This document shows positions 35,532 through 48,902 of a stretch of DNA of 64,000 nt, one piece after another. The position numbers and the translations under genes are program-made. This DNA is from Bugula neritina. Its lineage: Eukaryota > Bryozoa > Gymnolaemata > Cheilostomatida > Bugulidae. Under the pieces are notes generated by a model. That model worked only from the letters and a program-made list of their open reading frames with translations. It was not told where the DNA came from and made no database searches. The DNA is taken from the NCBI GenBank assembly GCA_964035545.1, contig OZ037767.1:6100207-6164206 (forward strand), in the 5' to 3' direction. Position 1 is the first letter of the stretch, and every line of letters starts with the position of its first letter.

Positions 35532-38500
35532 ATGCAAACTGGCCAGTTGTCTGCAAGCACCAGCATAGACAACTCAAGCTTTGTTAGTGGAGGCAGCAAA
35601 CAAGCAGCACCTATCAAGACAGCGATTATCAGGCCAACTAACTTCTACGATGGAAACAGACGATTAAGTTTTGGAGCATCGCCTGGCAGCAAGGTAAAAG
35701 ATATATCCCACCTACCTCCGCTCTGTCCTTTTCGAGTAACGGGGAAGGTAAAATATACATGCCATCAGTGAAAAAGTTTTTAGTAATTGTGCCATGAGAA
35801 GGTTTTTCAAATTTGTTCTGCAAAGGAAACTATACAATTGATTTACGTATAGAATATTTTAAGCTGATGGATAATAAAAAATAAGGACTTCAAAACCAAT
35901 TTAATCTTTAATATTAATACAATTTAGATCTATTTTTGTATTTGTTCTATATCAAAGTACATTTAGTATGATACATCTAAAGTATGTGTAAATGAGATCT
36001 TTTATATGGGCTGTAACTGTGTACATATATTTACACAATCATAGCCTGTATAAAACACATATGTTCATACTTTGCTTATGACTAGAATGCGACCATGCAT
36101 CTCTGCTGGTACCAGGACCTCTAGTCAAATGACACCAAAATTATTTCTGATACAAAACTATTTGTGTTACAAAAAAGTAGCACCCATCTAACTGTTCAAA
36201 CGTATAATATAATATAATCATCGCATTACATAAAATTTAATTTAAAGCTCTGTTTGACAGATATAATATATAAAGAAAATATCGTAACTGTAGGCGTTAT
36301 TGTAAAGTAATATAAAGGTATAAAAGCCATGCACAGGCATACTTAAAATTCGTTGGAAAAATGAGCATCACAAATATTGTGTAACATATAAAATAAACTA
36401 AATTATTTTAATTTAGAGAAAGACAAAATAGGATAAAAATAACAACTTGCATAATAGATAAGATTAGTTTCATTAGTGAATGTGGTAAAACAAGACTTTT
36501 TTAATGAGTGTAAGAGTTTAACATTGTCTGATGACAAGCAGCTAGTATATCTCAATAATGATATGCAGCTAAACAAGACAGAAAGAGCCTATACATTGTA
36601 ATAAGAGCAATGTCAAGGTGAAATTATTGGTAGATAGTTCAATAGAGAGAAAGAAGAAGCATGACCTTTGAGTATTTTTGATAACCTTTTGATACAGGAA
36701 TAACCTAATGGGTTTGAAATTTAACTCATTGTGACCCGGAACTATTTTGCTTTGTAAATCTCTGTAAGATCTGTTGCGTTATATTTGTAAAGAACATAGT
36801 TGCATCATGAGTTATATCCTTCAAGGTTTTTGAAATGGCTCGATCTGAAAGCAACCAAGTAATTAACAATTTAAAATTGATCTTTTTGATAATTTCCTTT
36901 TGACTTTTCTTATGAGAAAATTAAATGCAACCTTTGTTTCATTGTAGTTATAGTTGTAGATATGCATTATGACGGGATTTAAGTAAATTTACTTGCTTTT
37001 GACATATAATCAAAATTGTGTAGCTATAACTGAAATCTTTAGACATTTGTTACAACTTTACCAATCTGCATAACAACCTGCAACTTTTTATATGTTCTAG
37101 TTGCCTTTTATTGAAATAATTCAAGTATATTGATCCTTATTTTTGCCTTATTTATTGTTGCAACCTTTAAATTTGATCTACATGTATATAATCACAGCAA
37201 GTTAGTGACTTTAGTAAAACTCAATGAAATTAGGTAGAGCTCTGTTGCAACTTTAATCATTACGAGTGATAGCATAGTAGTCTTAGCCAAGTCACCTGAC
37301 TCTTTGAAGGTCATTATGTAACTGTTATATATTATTACATATTATTTTTATACCTGCACTTTTACTGTTTTTATTTAAAGCCACTTGAGCAACCAATCAA
37401 AATGGCATATAAACACCCCTTAGAGCTGTTAGTTCACTTCTAAAACAAGCTATTGGTGAGCTTGTTCTAGCTTTTCGTCAAAGATTGCATTAGCCATCAT
37501 GAGGGTAGTTGAGTCTTGGCTATTCATAGTTAAGGACCTATTAACTTTGATGTCACTAATAATACAAGCTACTTATGGTAGAGTAGTTGTTTCTCTCACT
37601 TCAAGTTGTAACACCTTTGAGCAGTGGTCTTGTTGAATACATGCAACTCGTCCAATTCTCCAGGTGAAGCTGCATACAAAGGTAGACCAGCAGACTAGCT
37701 ATTCCTCCCCAGTGAACTGCTCATCTGACATGTCTCCACTCACACCGGGAGCTGATAGTGACCCCCTATCTGATAATGGTGCAGTCATGTATGGAACTAA
37801 TGCTACGTGCAGAAGGAGATCTAAAGTTGAAGCTTGGATGGAAATGTCATCACCTACTCTTACAGACAACTCCTTTGAGGACAGTGGGTGAGTGTTGCGT
37901 AATATTGACAACCAGAAGTTATGCTTTGAAATTTTTAGCTGCTAAGTTTTTCAGAATGTAGTGCAGTTTGAAACTTAACTCCTACTTAACAGTACATGGC
38001 ATATAATCTATACTTTTCATTAACTTGATGCTTACAAAAACACCAGATCGATTTAATACATTTACAGAGTATGAACAGTTTTTATAATAATTCGTTTCAT
38101 TCTATTTAACTGCTGCCTTTCAGAGCACTCTAATGCTGCCTCCTAATGAGCTTGTTATGAAAACAAACATTGGATTGTAGTTGTATTGTTAACAGCATGC
38201 TTATTTCTCTCAAACACTTAATTCCCAATTGTTCATTACCAGCAGGTTACATCATTAGCTCCTTAACTTAAGCAATTAAAATAAATAATAGGCCTCTTTT
38301 GTAGTTATTATCTTTACACAGAAATAAACATATCTTCTAGACTAAGCTCATATGTAATCTCTATAGCTGTAGCTCTATTGATGCTTAAATGGCCTACTGT
38401 TTTACTCTATTATCTCTGTAATTATGTTAAAGTAAACCTGTACAATAGCTGTGTTGATAAGTTTTTACCTTCAGAGTAAAAGAAGTGACTAAGTAAGCTA

Positions 38501-41500
38501 GACGTATAACGCTACTCTTTTTATTTGAATCTCATTTTCCTTGTTTGCAGCATTTGTGTTACAAGGTAAAGTTTTTACGCATAATAATTTAAAGCAATTG
38601 CAACTAATTATTAAAATAATTCTAATTATTCTGTAGGAAAGCTTGTAGTTTCTTTTTTTGAAATAAAAATTTCAGTTTTTGAAGTTTAAAACAAGTATGA
38701 AAAAGAAGTAGCTTTTTTTCCTTTTTGTCAAATATCTACACTGTTTATTATGGGTGAATACTGCATATTGTGCAAATTATAAACTATGTTGTTTATACAT
38801 CACTATATGGGCAGAGTTTACAAACTAAATCTCCACATTATTATAAAGTATCCATTGCAGTTATCTATAAGCTGTCTAAAATTTTACTGTCGTAAGTAAT
38901 TAATTATAACATAATGTGTCGATGATGAAAATTAATATATTCCTAATACATATTCATTTTTGAAAAGTTATAGCTGGCATAAGTATATATTTTTAATGTG
39001 TTCTATAATTATTTAATATAAAAGTTGATTCAATATTATAATAGCTTTTATTATTAGGTAAATATTGTCGTCTTTCAGTAAACACAATATTCTTAGTCTA
39101 TAATAATTCTGAATTATTTCAGCAACTGTGGTAATAAACTGATAAATATTAAAAAACACGTTTACTTTTACATAACAAATATGTTGGTAGTTGAATGAAA
39201 GATTTTAGAACTTACATTAGTTTTATGAATTGCAACACCAAGCTTTTTGTTCAAACAATGGAATTAAGATATTAAATAAATTCTCAATAAAACATGTGTC
39301 TTTTCAAAGCAGTTTATATTTATTCATTTCCATGTTGGTTTATTTCAGGTCTGTTAATAGACTGTCGAATAAAAGGCAAGCAATGAAGCTATCGGCTACA
39401 TCAACATTGAGCAGGGAAGATATAGAGCTATCATTTGAAAATCTCTGCCAGGAGTTGCTCGCTCTCTCTGCTAGTTGTACTAATCTAGAGGGTACTATAG
39501 GGAAGGCTGAAAGTGAGTCAGGCAATGCAGCGCTCAAAAGGCCAACACTTGCTAGTACTAATGGGGAAGGCACAGAGGCAGCAAATAAACAACTGGCAGC
39601 CGACATTTCCGACAGGCACTGTGCCAGTACCTCATTGCTGATTAGGTCTGCTGACGCTAAGGAAATGGGGGTCACTGAGAGTGGATCTAGGCAGAATCTG
39701 AAGAGTATCCAGGAATATGAAGATATGAAGAGCACAAAGAATAATGGTTTTACCTCCAGCAAACCAACAAGTAACAGCAGGACGAAGGAAGGAAACAGCT
39801 CAACAGCTCAAAGCACCATAGTCCTGTCTGCTAAGAAAATGACAGCTTTGACAATAGATGTGGGGGGCAGTAAGTCCACCCGAAGTAGCTATATGTCTGC
39901 CTCCTCTGTGCCTATCAGAGATAGCCTGGTCACCATAACTAGTCCAGCCTACCGGTCACTAGCAAACGGGTCTCTCAGCCTTCCTCAGCAGCCGACCAGT
40001 ATGGTTCCCAGGTCTAAGTCATACAATCCTGTATCCAACAGCAGAACGGAAGAGAAATTGGATTCTCCCAGAGATGTCATGGGGTCTATACCGAGTCAGG
40101 GTGCACATACAGTAAGTTTTTAGTTTAGCGACCCAACTTTCACCTCTTTTTCACTAATTTTTTGTTTGGGGGACTGCAAAATAAAATCCACTAAAAGATT
40201 AACATGTAAGAATATAATATAAATACATCAGCAATTATTTTCTGTGGCATCACGTTTAAACTAATATGGGCGAACAAAAAGTTCAATGGTGACTTTTTAA
40301 GGTTGAGGACTAAGTAATTCTCACTGGAAATCAATTTAATGAACCATTATATAACATTCAAAACCTCATTTTTCCCAAAGAAATGATCCTAGTTTGAAAT
40401 ATTATTAGAAGGCATAACCTAAACTAATATTTTCCATAAAACTTATTCCCTCTGTTTGAGAGTTTGTCTTCCTGTTCAATGCTCATTGCTCTCTACATTA
40501 TTTTAGACCATGGAGAATAAAGAATGCCTTAATGGCTTAAATGGAAGTTCTGAGCCCTTAGAACTCTGTATTAATGGTGGTACTGATCACGTGGCTGCAG
40601 CAATAACTACCCAACATTCCACAAATGGTGTATTTGCTCCCAAGTCCACTAATCCTCGTTTTCACAGGTATTCCATTAAACACATTTTTGGCTTCGTCTT
40701 TTATAAAACTGTTTTGCTGGTTACTCTTTGCATATTTCATTTCATAAACTTTACATTTTTTCATAGCCTAGCAAAATACATTTTTTTAAAGCTGAATGGA
40801 AAAAATGATAACAGCTGAAAGAATACATATTTTAAAGCAACATTGCAGTGCATGCCTGGATGGATAATGACACCTTTGCATATTTGTTTGCTGTGTTCAC
40901 AAGCTTATTGTCCAACTTGCTATATTCAGCACATCAAACACAATTTATGTAGTTCTTGTGGTTTTGCCTCATTGTTTGACCTGTTAACAATGATGGTGCA
41001 CCCTACCAGTCGGGTCTTTTGCTGTTAAATTGGCTTTTTGTTTTCTGTTTATTTACTATATTTTGAATAGTCGTGGCTATTTATGGTTGATTGAAATCAC
41101 TGTGTACTGTGATGAGTGAAAAAGCCATCCAACAGTTATTGTAGTAGATGCATATTTGTATTCATGTTATATTGAAAGCATTTATTCTTGCACTGTGGTT
41201 CGGAGGAGATAAGGTGAAGTTGCCTTTACTTACTGATTGTTTCACTAATTAGCAATAAATTAGTTTTCTTTCTACGCTGAACTCATTATGCTTGATTATT
41301 TTCTAATAATGCGAATTTTATCTCAGCATCTATTGATATGGACTTTATTAACCATTTTGTAAATGTTAATGATGCTGATAATTGGTCACTTTTTTGCGAG
41401 AAGAAAGAATATTGCTGTCTGTGCCACTCATTCATTATTGTTATTTTCTGTGCAGCACTTCTGAAGGGTGTCTGCCTCTTCATTAGGTATCTTATTACTA

Positions 41501-44500
41501 GCTAGTTGACAAAGATTATAGTGATATTTTCAACTGACTAAGTGTATTGGCTGCATTCAACATCAAAAGTGTATTGTTGTTGATGTAATTTTACAGATCA
41601 GTGAGTGAACCATCCTCGTTTCTTTCGCTAACACCCAGTAAACGAGCCACACCTAGCAAGACCTCTTCGAAAAGAGACATCAAGTGCAAGCAGGTTCTTC
41701 GAGTTGGAATGGATTACATTAGACCAAAGGAAAATTTAGGACACCACAAGCTAATCTCCGTTGCTAAAGACAATCAAATTAAAAACAACCTTGACGGGTG
41801 TAATTCACCAAAGACTGGTTCAGCAAACTCTGACAAAATAGTTCTTCTAACTGAAAACTCAATTCCACTGATTGAATCAGATGCAGGTACGTGTCAGCCT
41901 CGTCTGGCATTCTCAGAAGATAAAGGCGATCAAGTCTCACAAGAATGGCAGTCCGTTGGTGAGAAGTTGGTCACCCCAGTGTACAGTTCCACTCAGAAGA
42001 GTATGCAGTTCCCCACCTCTGAGTCAGTGTCCAGAAGTATGACTCATGGTAAAGGTATTCATGAAAGTCTCTCTTCTAGTTTTGAGAGTGAAGCCTTAGA
42101 TATTGTTGCCAGTTTGAAATCAGCTGGTGCCCTCAAGGCACACCTCCGACATGGCAAATTTCCAATAGATGTGGATCCCATCACTGGATCTCCGAAGCAA
42201 CCAATGAAATGTCTAAGCGAAGAAAAGCTGCGACTTTCTGAAGTGTTGAGTCACAATCGATCTCACCAACACAGTCACCTAAGTAGCAGCACTAAAAGTA
42301 GCTGCGTCAACTCACCGGGCAGTGCTTCTACCCCCCAATTGCTTCAGCAATCTCATTCACACAGATCTCCACTACACTCTCAGGTAAACTTACTTGTTAC
42401 TTTTCTTATTCCAAACATCACAACCTCTAAATGGCTTACTACATACCAGGTACAGCATTATTGGCCAATTTTGTATTTTGACAATGAAGAAATATAGGTG
42501 ATGGAAGGAAACAATCATGTAATTATTGGTCAAATATCTATGAGTTTCATGAAATGCATTAAATTGAACAGAATATATGACAAATTTTGAAATTTCTTGC
42601 TGAGTATATAACTAGAATTTATAATCGGGCTTTGCTATGCAAACTTGTAGTTGTCAATGATTTCAAATAACTTAGTTTAAAAACAGAATAGTGTTGAAAA
42701 GAAACTGAGATTACAGATTTTGGAAAACTATAATACATCGTCAAACCTATTATACACAATCGAGCAAGTTTTCATAAATTAATGCAATTTTACTTGAAAA
42801 ACCAAGTATAACATGCACATGTGGATTCTGATTTTATTCTTAGAAAACACAATGCAAGTCAAACTTGGATGCAAAAAAATCGAGGTCACAGTATGCATAT
42901 GTTTATAGTTCTATACAGGATACGCTGTTTCTCTTGCTTTGACTCAGAATTCTCATGTTACATTCAGATACCTTTCATCAAACGGTGCAGGCAGAGTTGC
43001 TATGACAACGTCCTGCAGTCACCGTATCCCGGAGTTAGAATCTCTGTAGCCTCAGGCAGCAGCTCCGGCACTGTATTCTCACGACCTTGGGGCGACCTTC
43101 CTCGATGGGATGACTTTCAGCATAATGATGACTTTCGACATCGAGTGGGTTCAGCTGTCAGCTCACAAGGTCGATCTTCTGATGGAGGTAAACAAAGTCA
43201 GCATAATAAAAATAATTAAACTTAATGACTAATTCTGATAAAAAGTTTTATGTAAAATAAAATTATTTTTTAATGAATTGCAATTAGTACTTGAGAGAAT
43301 TGGCATGTTTTAGGTGGACCAATGGGCTCACCAGTTCGGCGTTACAACAACTCTTTTCAACACTTCAAGTTTCCGGAGAAAGAAGAATCTCGATCTCCAT
43401 CGAGTTTTTCTCGAAGTGTCTCGGAGGATAGAGATCACTTTCAGAATAATCTCATTTCTACACCTAGATTTCCAGTGAGTATGAGAGTTGTCCGTTATTG
43501 CTTTACACAAAAAGTTCATTAAAATGTGCTAGCTTAAGATCAAGGGTAAGCTAATCATGAATATTTCGGTTTTGCTTATATAATGTAGGTCTAACACAAT
43601 ACCATATTTGTGTGTTATTGGAATATTCTCACTAAAATTGATTTGTTGTGCCCACAATTGAATATGAGAATATATTTGCTACTATTTCTGTAATAGAATG
43701 ATAGCTATAAGAATAAATCTCTTTTTCTCAATTTCACTTTTTTTAAAATTATATGTTAATTATACATTTCTTTGATTAACACATTGCACTATATTGTATA
43801 AGTTTATGCTATGTATAGTTACAGGTATCTTCACTGCCGGATGTAGCCCTTCATGCTGACGTCAGCACTCTGCAGTGTCACCGCCCTCGCAGTAACTGGG
43901 AGACTAGTCTAGATCGAGCTCTCAACAAAGTCAGGACTGTTACCAGTGAGTTGTCAATACAATACTAAGGCTATATAGTATAATATTGTACATGTGTTGA
44001 TTGAAAAGCCTGGCTTCAGATGCGAAGAGTGTTTTTTACGAATTGTGTTGCAGAAATCTGTGAAACAATAGTAGCTTGCAGGATTTACATATTTTGATGT
44101 TCAAGACAATAACTGATATTGAGAGTTATGCACTTTTTACAATTTTCCAATATGATGAAATTACTTAGTTGACTATATAACATATTATATATGGAATATG
44201 AGTACTGAACAATGCTTATGCTAACGCCGCAACTTGTCTGATTGACAGAATTGCTTCACTCGACGGACAGTGTTTCCTGTGAAATAACTCGATACACTCA
44301 GCAACTCCTGAGCGATAGTAACTCCCTGCCAGGCAATCTGATTGGACGGTTTCACACATGCACCTGGGAAACCAATTCTCTTGACCGTGGACACTTGCCG
44401 CACACCCAAAAGAATTCACAAACTCCACAAAAGAGTTGTTTACGGAAAGAGTCTGAGCCCAAAACCAACTGGTACCCTAGGAACAGAGGAGGTGCCTGGA

Positions 44501-47500
44501 CAATTGATAAGCATGGTATGGGCAGCACTCCGCAGGCATATTTCAACGATGCGTACTTGCTCAATACAGGAAGTAAACAGCTCATCAAAGATGGCGGTGG
44601 CTCAAGTTCGGTGAAAGAGCATATTGTACTTAGTAATGTCCGACAGTTTATTGATGGAATGAAACGGTTTCTGTTAAATAGACCAGATACTCAGATGATG
44701 TTTGCAATACAACGGGAACGAATCAAGGTACGTTTGCTTGTTTATAGACTTTACAAGATTGTTAAGAGTTGATCAGTTGTTATTTTATAGACATGTTTTT
44801 AAAGAAGGAATATGGAATATGAATGAAGGCTGTGCTGCTTAGTATTGACTGTGTTTGCTCATTAGTCTATAATGCACTGCTAAACTTCTAGCTCATAAGG
44901 TTACCTTGACATTTCCAGTTGCTGCTGTCTCAACAAAAATTTATATTTGCTTGTAGCAATCACTACAGGTTTGATATAAGCTCTTGTTACATAATATTAT
45001 ATAGGCTGTCTTAATATTATTATGGTGCATTTTGGAAAATAGAAGACAACTCTGAAAATAGTTTGAGCACTTCATATCGCAGGCATATTTGCCTATGCTA
45101 TTATTTTGCTATTGTTGTCCTTTGACCAGTCTGTGGAGTGTTTAGCAAACCTGTAAGCTGCTAGCAATAGAGAGGCATACAACTCCAAAAGGAATATGGT
45201 TTTTATTTAGTTATAGAGGGCTAGCAAATACGTGTTGTTTGATGGCAAAGTCTTCGATTTCTGAAAATTTTCAATATATTACTAAAATCTGTGCTGCATT
45301 TCCTGTGTGCAATATTTGTAGCTAAGATCTAAAAATGTTTGAATCTTTGCTTGGCTTTTATGTTGCATGGCTACTGTTTGCTTGATATTTATGGTTGAGT
45401 TTGATTTTCCAGTTTGAGTTTGTTATTGATTGCTGAAATAGCTCACCATATATATTTTTCATTTTAAACTATGATAATTATAATGTGTAATCATTGTAAT
45501 AAAAAAACCCGAAGGCTACCAATTTCTTATATATTGTATATTTATATTACTTAGCTATCAATATTTATTATATTTATCATTTAGTTGAATGCAGATGAAT
45601 TTATTAACCTGGACTCTATCATGGAAGCTGTATTGGAGAAAGTAATACTGCAGCCACTCTCTGATCATCTGCTGAACGTCATTACCACCAACCCAGAGTA
45701 CAGGTACCATGTTGGGCTTATCTATATTAATCATTCTTGTTTCTATTTTCATAGCATGTTACACTTTGACAAATGGCAAGTTGGCTCTAAAAAATTATAA
45801 ACATCAATATAGTCTAGCAGTTACTGAAATCTATAACTGTTTAGAGTCAGATATTTTGTTATTTTGGGAGAAGTCAATTTAGTTTGCATTGTATATTAAC
45901 CAATGGCCGTATGGTAGCATATAAATGAATGTATTGAGAGCCCTATGCATATACATCCGCTTAGATGATAAACACAAAACTTTCATAAAATGATACTATG
46001 GGACATTGCAATGTATATCTCTCTTTAGAATGTCAGCTGTAATTTCGCTACCATTTCCTCATTTTAGCATAAGGGAGATAACTCTCATTGAAAGTGGTAC
46101 CAAGGTTATTGTCAACAACTGTGCGGAATTGTTTCCCCACCTGGTAAGTTTCACATTTCGATGCAACATTTGATATAATGAACACATATTTCCAATTACA
46201 ACATCAGCATACTGCACCCACACTGCTTTTCAAGACAAAGCTGCAAATTACGATCTCTAAAGTATTATCTGCTAGTGTGTAAAATGAAAATTATTATATA
46301 TGCAATTTTTGTAATGTAATTATGCATTTCTGGGTATGTGTGTGAGCGTGTTGTGTGTTTGTGGCCTGTGTGAGTGCATAAAATATTTCATCTGACAAAT
46401 ATCCATTGTTTAAGAAATTATTAGCAATTTTTTTTACAAATTTCCACAGTGGCAGATAAAGGTATGTTATATATAAATATACATTATACATATGCATGCA
46501 TATATAATATTATGTGTATATGTATGCAAGTGTGTTTAACTACTAGGAAGTGACTAACAAAACGTCTTTGTATTGCAGAGCTCAGCAATGGTTGAAATTG
46601 ATGGGTACGACAATACCCTACGATCAGTGTTGTACAGTGTCAAGTCAGAATTTTCTCCCATCTCTAAGCTGCAGTATTTATTGCAAATTGCTCTGCTACT
46701 GGTTTTGATATGCAACAGATGCGCCCTGAACTTGGACCAAGGTGAGTTGAGAATAGGCTTGCATCTCCTCGTATAACTTGATATTAAATTTTAAAATTCA
46801 TTTTTACCATACTAATGTTCGCCATAATGACTTAGTGACTGTTGAGTTGCATTTTGGACAGATACGTTGTGAAGAATTTAAAAAATAAAATTTTTCTTTA
46901 GACAGCAAGCAGATATCATGCCTGAGTTCTTGAAAGATTACAATTGACAATGCATAACTACTTTGCTATCGCCATTGGCATTTGTTACAGATTTATTGCT
47001 GATGTTTATATACACGGTGGCACGCTATGGTGATGCTACTTTGCTAGTACATCTAGCCTATGTCCGGCACCTTGTTCCCGCTCCTATTAAAAGTGGCACA
47101 ACAATATACTTTCTTGGGCTCTATGAAACAGCTATTCAAGTTTGCAGCAGGATTGCCAAAGTTCCAGGCAATCTCACCAAAAGCACGGTAAGTTCACATA
47201 TCCTTCCAAATATATCAACTATATTTGCGATTTACATATTATCGCATTTAAAACACATTGGTGTGAGCTGCTATTGTTATTATTATAGATGATTTTGAAT
47301 GAAATTCTGGACAAAATGTGTTGCCATTTAATGATCGCTGATGAATCCACCAATAAGGTTATTCGAAAGAAAATGTCTTTAAGCCGTTGGTGCAGTGCAG
47401 CAGAAGTAATGGATATAATACAGGCAGATCTTGCTACACCAGAACTAAACGACTTCCGACTTTATCTGGCCACCGATGAAGCTGGTAACTAAAACTAGGC

Positions 47501-47965
47501 ATTATTCATGCCACAGTTTGCTATGAGGTCAATTGTCAATATGATTCAAATTTTGCTACAGGAAATTATCTTTGCTATTAAACTCATTTAGGTGCAGTAG
47601 CAGGAACAGAGATAGCTCAAGTTCTTAAAATTTCCTTAGAGATTTAGGGGTGTGGATTTAAAGTTTTAGAATATAACTTCTTTTGCTGCATTTCTAATCT
47701 AGAACACAGGATTTTCTACATTTCTCCATTACTGCAGCTACCTCATTAAACTAGCCCCCAGTTATTGTAAGTCCATTCATTATCTATAGGTGTGGTGTTG
47801 TTTTACTGAACTGGTGTGTTAGATTTGTCACCACTTGTTACAGAAGTGTTATTGAAAGATTCGGACAATGTCAGCGAGCTATTGGTGGTGCATACAGAAG
47901 GAGACAAAGCTTGTGCTCTTGTGTATAGAAGGACCAATTCTCAGATGCTTTTGCCGCCTCCATAA
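35532..47965 (+). CDS. RIN/Sprint-like Ras effector and Rab5 GEF
   Basis: Fifteen exons: 35532-35693, 37664-37887, 39349-40111, 40507-40667, 41597-42383, 42968-43187, 43314-43474, 43825-43945, 44249-44727, 45585-45703, 46068-46143, 46579-46741, 46991-47187, 47289-47484 and 47823-47965. Every junction is in phase, totalling 1,323 aa. Residues 1-1000 are Ser/Thr-rich and low in structure. Helices at about 1005-1100 match the RIN homology region (LDSIMEAVLEKVILQPLSDH). The VPS9 domain at about 1100-1210 keeps the exchange-site Asp (QDLLLMFIYTVARYGD) and Tyr (TTIYFLGLYETAI). A Ras-association domain follows at about 1235-1315. RIN proteins bind active Ras and load Rab5 with GTP on endosomes. RSVSEP at 437-442, a 14-3-3 mode I motif, spans the exon 4/5 junction. 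The SH2 domain usual at the N-terminus was not found; the chosen ATG may be internal, as an acceptor lies 5 bp upstream. Confidence 0.85.
47672..47745 (+). repeat. Dispersed repeat family B, copy 2
   Basis: Nearly identical to 11130-11205 in the same orientation. It sits in the last intron of the RIN-like gene. Confidence 0.7.
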
Positions 47966-48327
47966 AGTAACTGAACAAATGGACATACACATGAACTAAG
48001 TTCATGGACTCAAACTATGATGTGTAGTCACTCTGCAATTGCTAACTGAACAAATTTAATTTTTCTTTCAATATTGCCATTTTTCGTTAATATTTTTCTT
48101 TTTAAGTGTCTTAAAGACCAAAGCCTAACTTTTATATTTATTCATCCAATCTATACTAGATGCCATGAAAGTATTCCATAGGTCATGTTATCCTGTTTAA
48201 TGTAAATAGTTGCCTCTTTTTATAGAAAAATGCTGATAATTTGTTGCTTTTATGTTGTAATTATAATAATCCTCGATGAAGAATTGTCTGTATTTATAGT
48301 AAATTTTTACATGAATGGAAAAGAGTT

Positions 48328-48333
48328 AATAAA
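48328..48333 (+). promoter_or_regulatory. Polyadenylation signal of the RIN-like gene
   Basis: AATAAA 363 bp after the stop codon, about 95 bp before the end of the convergent TMEM42-like coding region. Confidence 0.5.
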
Positions 48334-48428
48334 CCATACAATAATTTAAAAACTATTCACAATTATTTAGTTAGTTTCTTTAAGAAATTTAACCAAAATA
48401 ATAGTAAACACAAAAAAAAAAAAGTTTG

Positions 48429-48902
48429 TCAAGAAGCTTTTAACTTCAAGTCTTTCTCTAATACTGGTGAACTTGAGGAGCTTATTGTTATACTTCTATT
48501 AATACACAAAACCCCCACCAACATAAGCATTGTACCTATAAACCATTTCCACGTTAAGGTTTCCTTAAATAAAAATGCTCCAGCAAATCCAGTAAACAAA
48601 AAATTAGCAGCTGTGTCTATAGCAACAGCTGCTGCTGTAGTAGAACTGGTACTCAAAGACTTGGTGTAAAACAACCACATTAAAGAATTAAAGGTAAATA
48701 TTAAAACAGTGGATATGACTCGAAGAAGAGGAGATAACTTGTAGCAAAGTACTTCTGAGTTTAACGTTAAATAATCACTAGCTTCGATACAAGTAGATAC
48801 AATCTCACTTTCATTCAGAGCTAGTTTACCAAAAATTGAAGCTAGAGATGCGAATATCCCGGCCTGGATTCCGTAAACAATCACCAATCTTGATCCCGCC
48901 AT
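48429..48902 (-). CDS. TMEM42-like drug/metabolite-transporter superfamily protein
   Basis: A single-exon 157-aa frame with a good start context (GCCATGG). Hydrophobic segments lie at about 7-29, 63-83, 88-112 and 119-134. The second opens with FNSLMWLFYTKSLS, closely matching the conserved NSLMW...LS stretch of vertebrate TMEM42, and the later FKETLTWKWFIGTMLMLVG fits the EamA/DMT repeat. The length matches TMEM42 (about 159 aa). Function in the family is unknown; a small membrane protein with half a DMT fold is expected to dimerise. A hydrophilic insert at about 30-62 (with EIVSTCIEASD) is longer than I expect. It converges on the RIN-like gene with under 100 bp between its stop and the RIN polyadenylation signal, so the 3' UTRs probably overlap. 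Confidence 0.85.
   Translation of the reverse strand: MAGSRLVIVYGIQAGIFASLASIFGKLALNESEIVSTCIEASDYLTLNSEVLCYKLSPLLRVISTVLIFTFNSLMWLFYTKSLSTSSTTAAAVAIDTAANFLFTGFAGAFLFKETLTWKWFIGTMLMLVGVLCINRSITISSSSSPVLEKDLKLKAS

Noticed and set aside
39340-39762. 140-aa minus-strand ORF
   Set aside because: Shadow of the large RIN-like exon on the plus strand, which has consistent splice phases.
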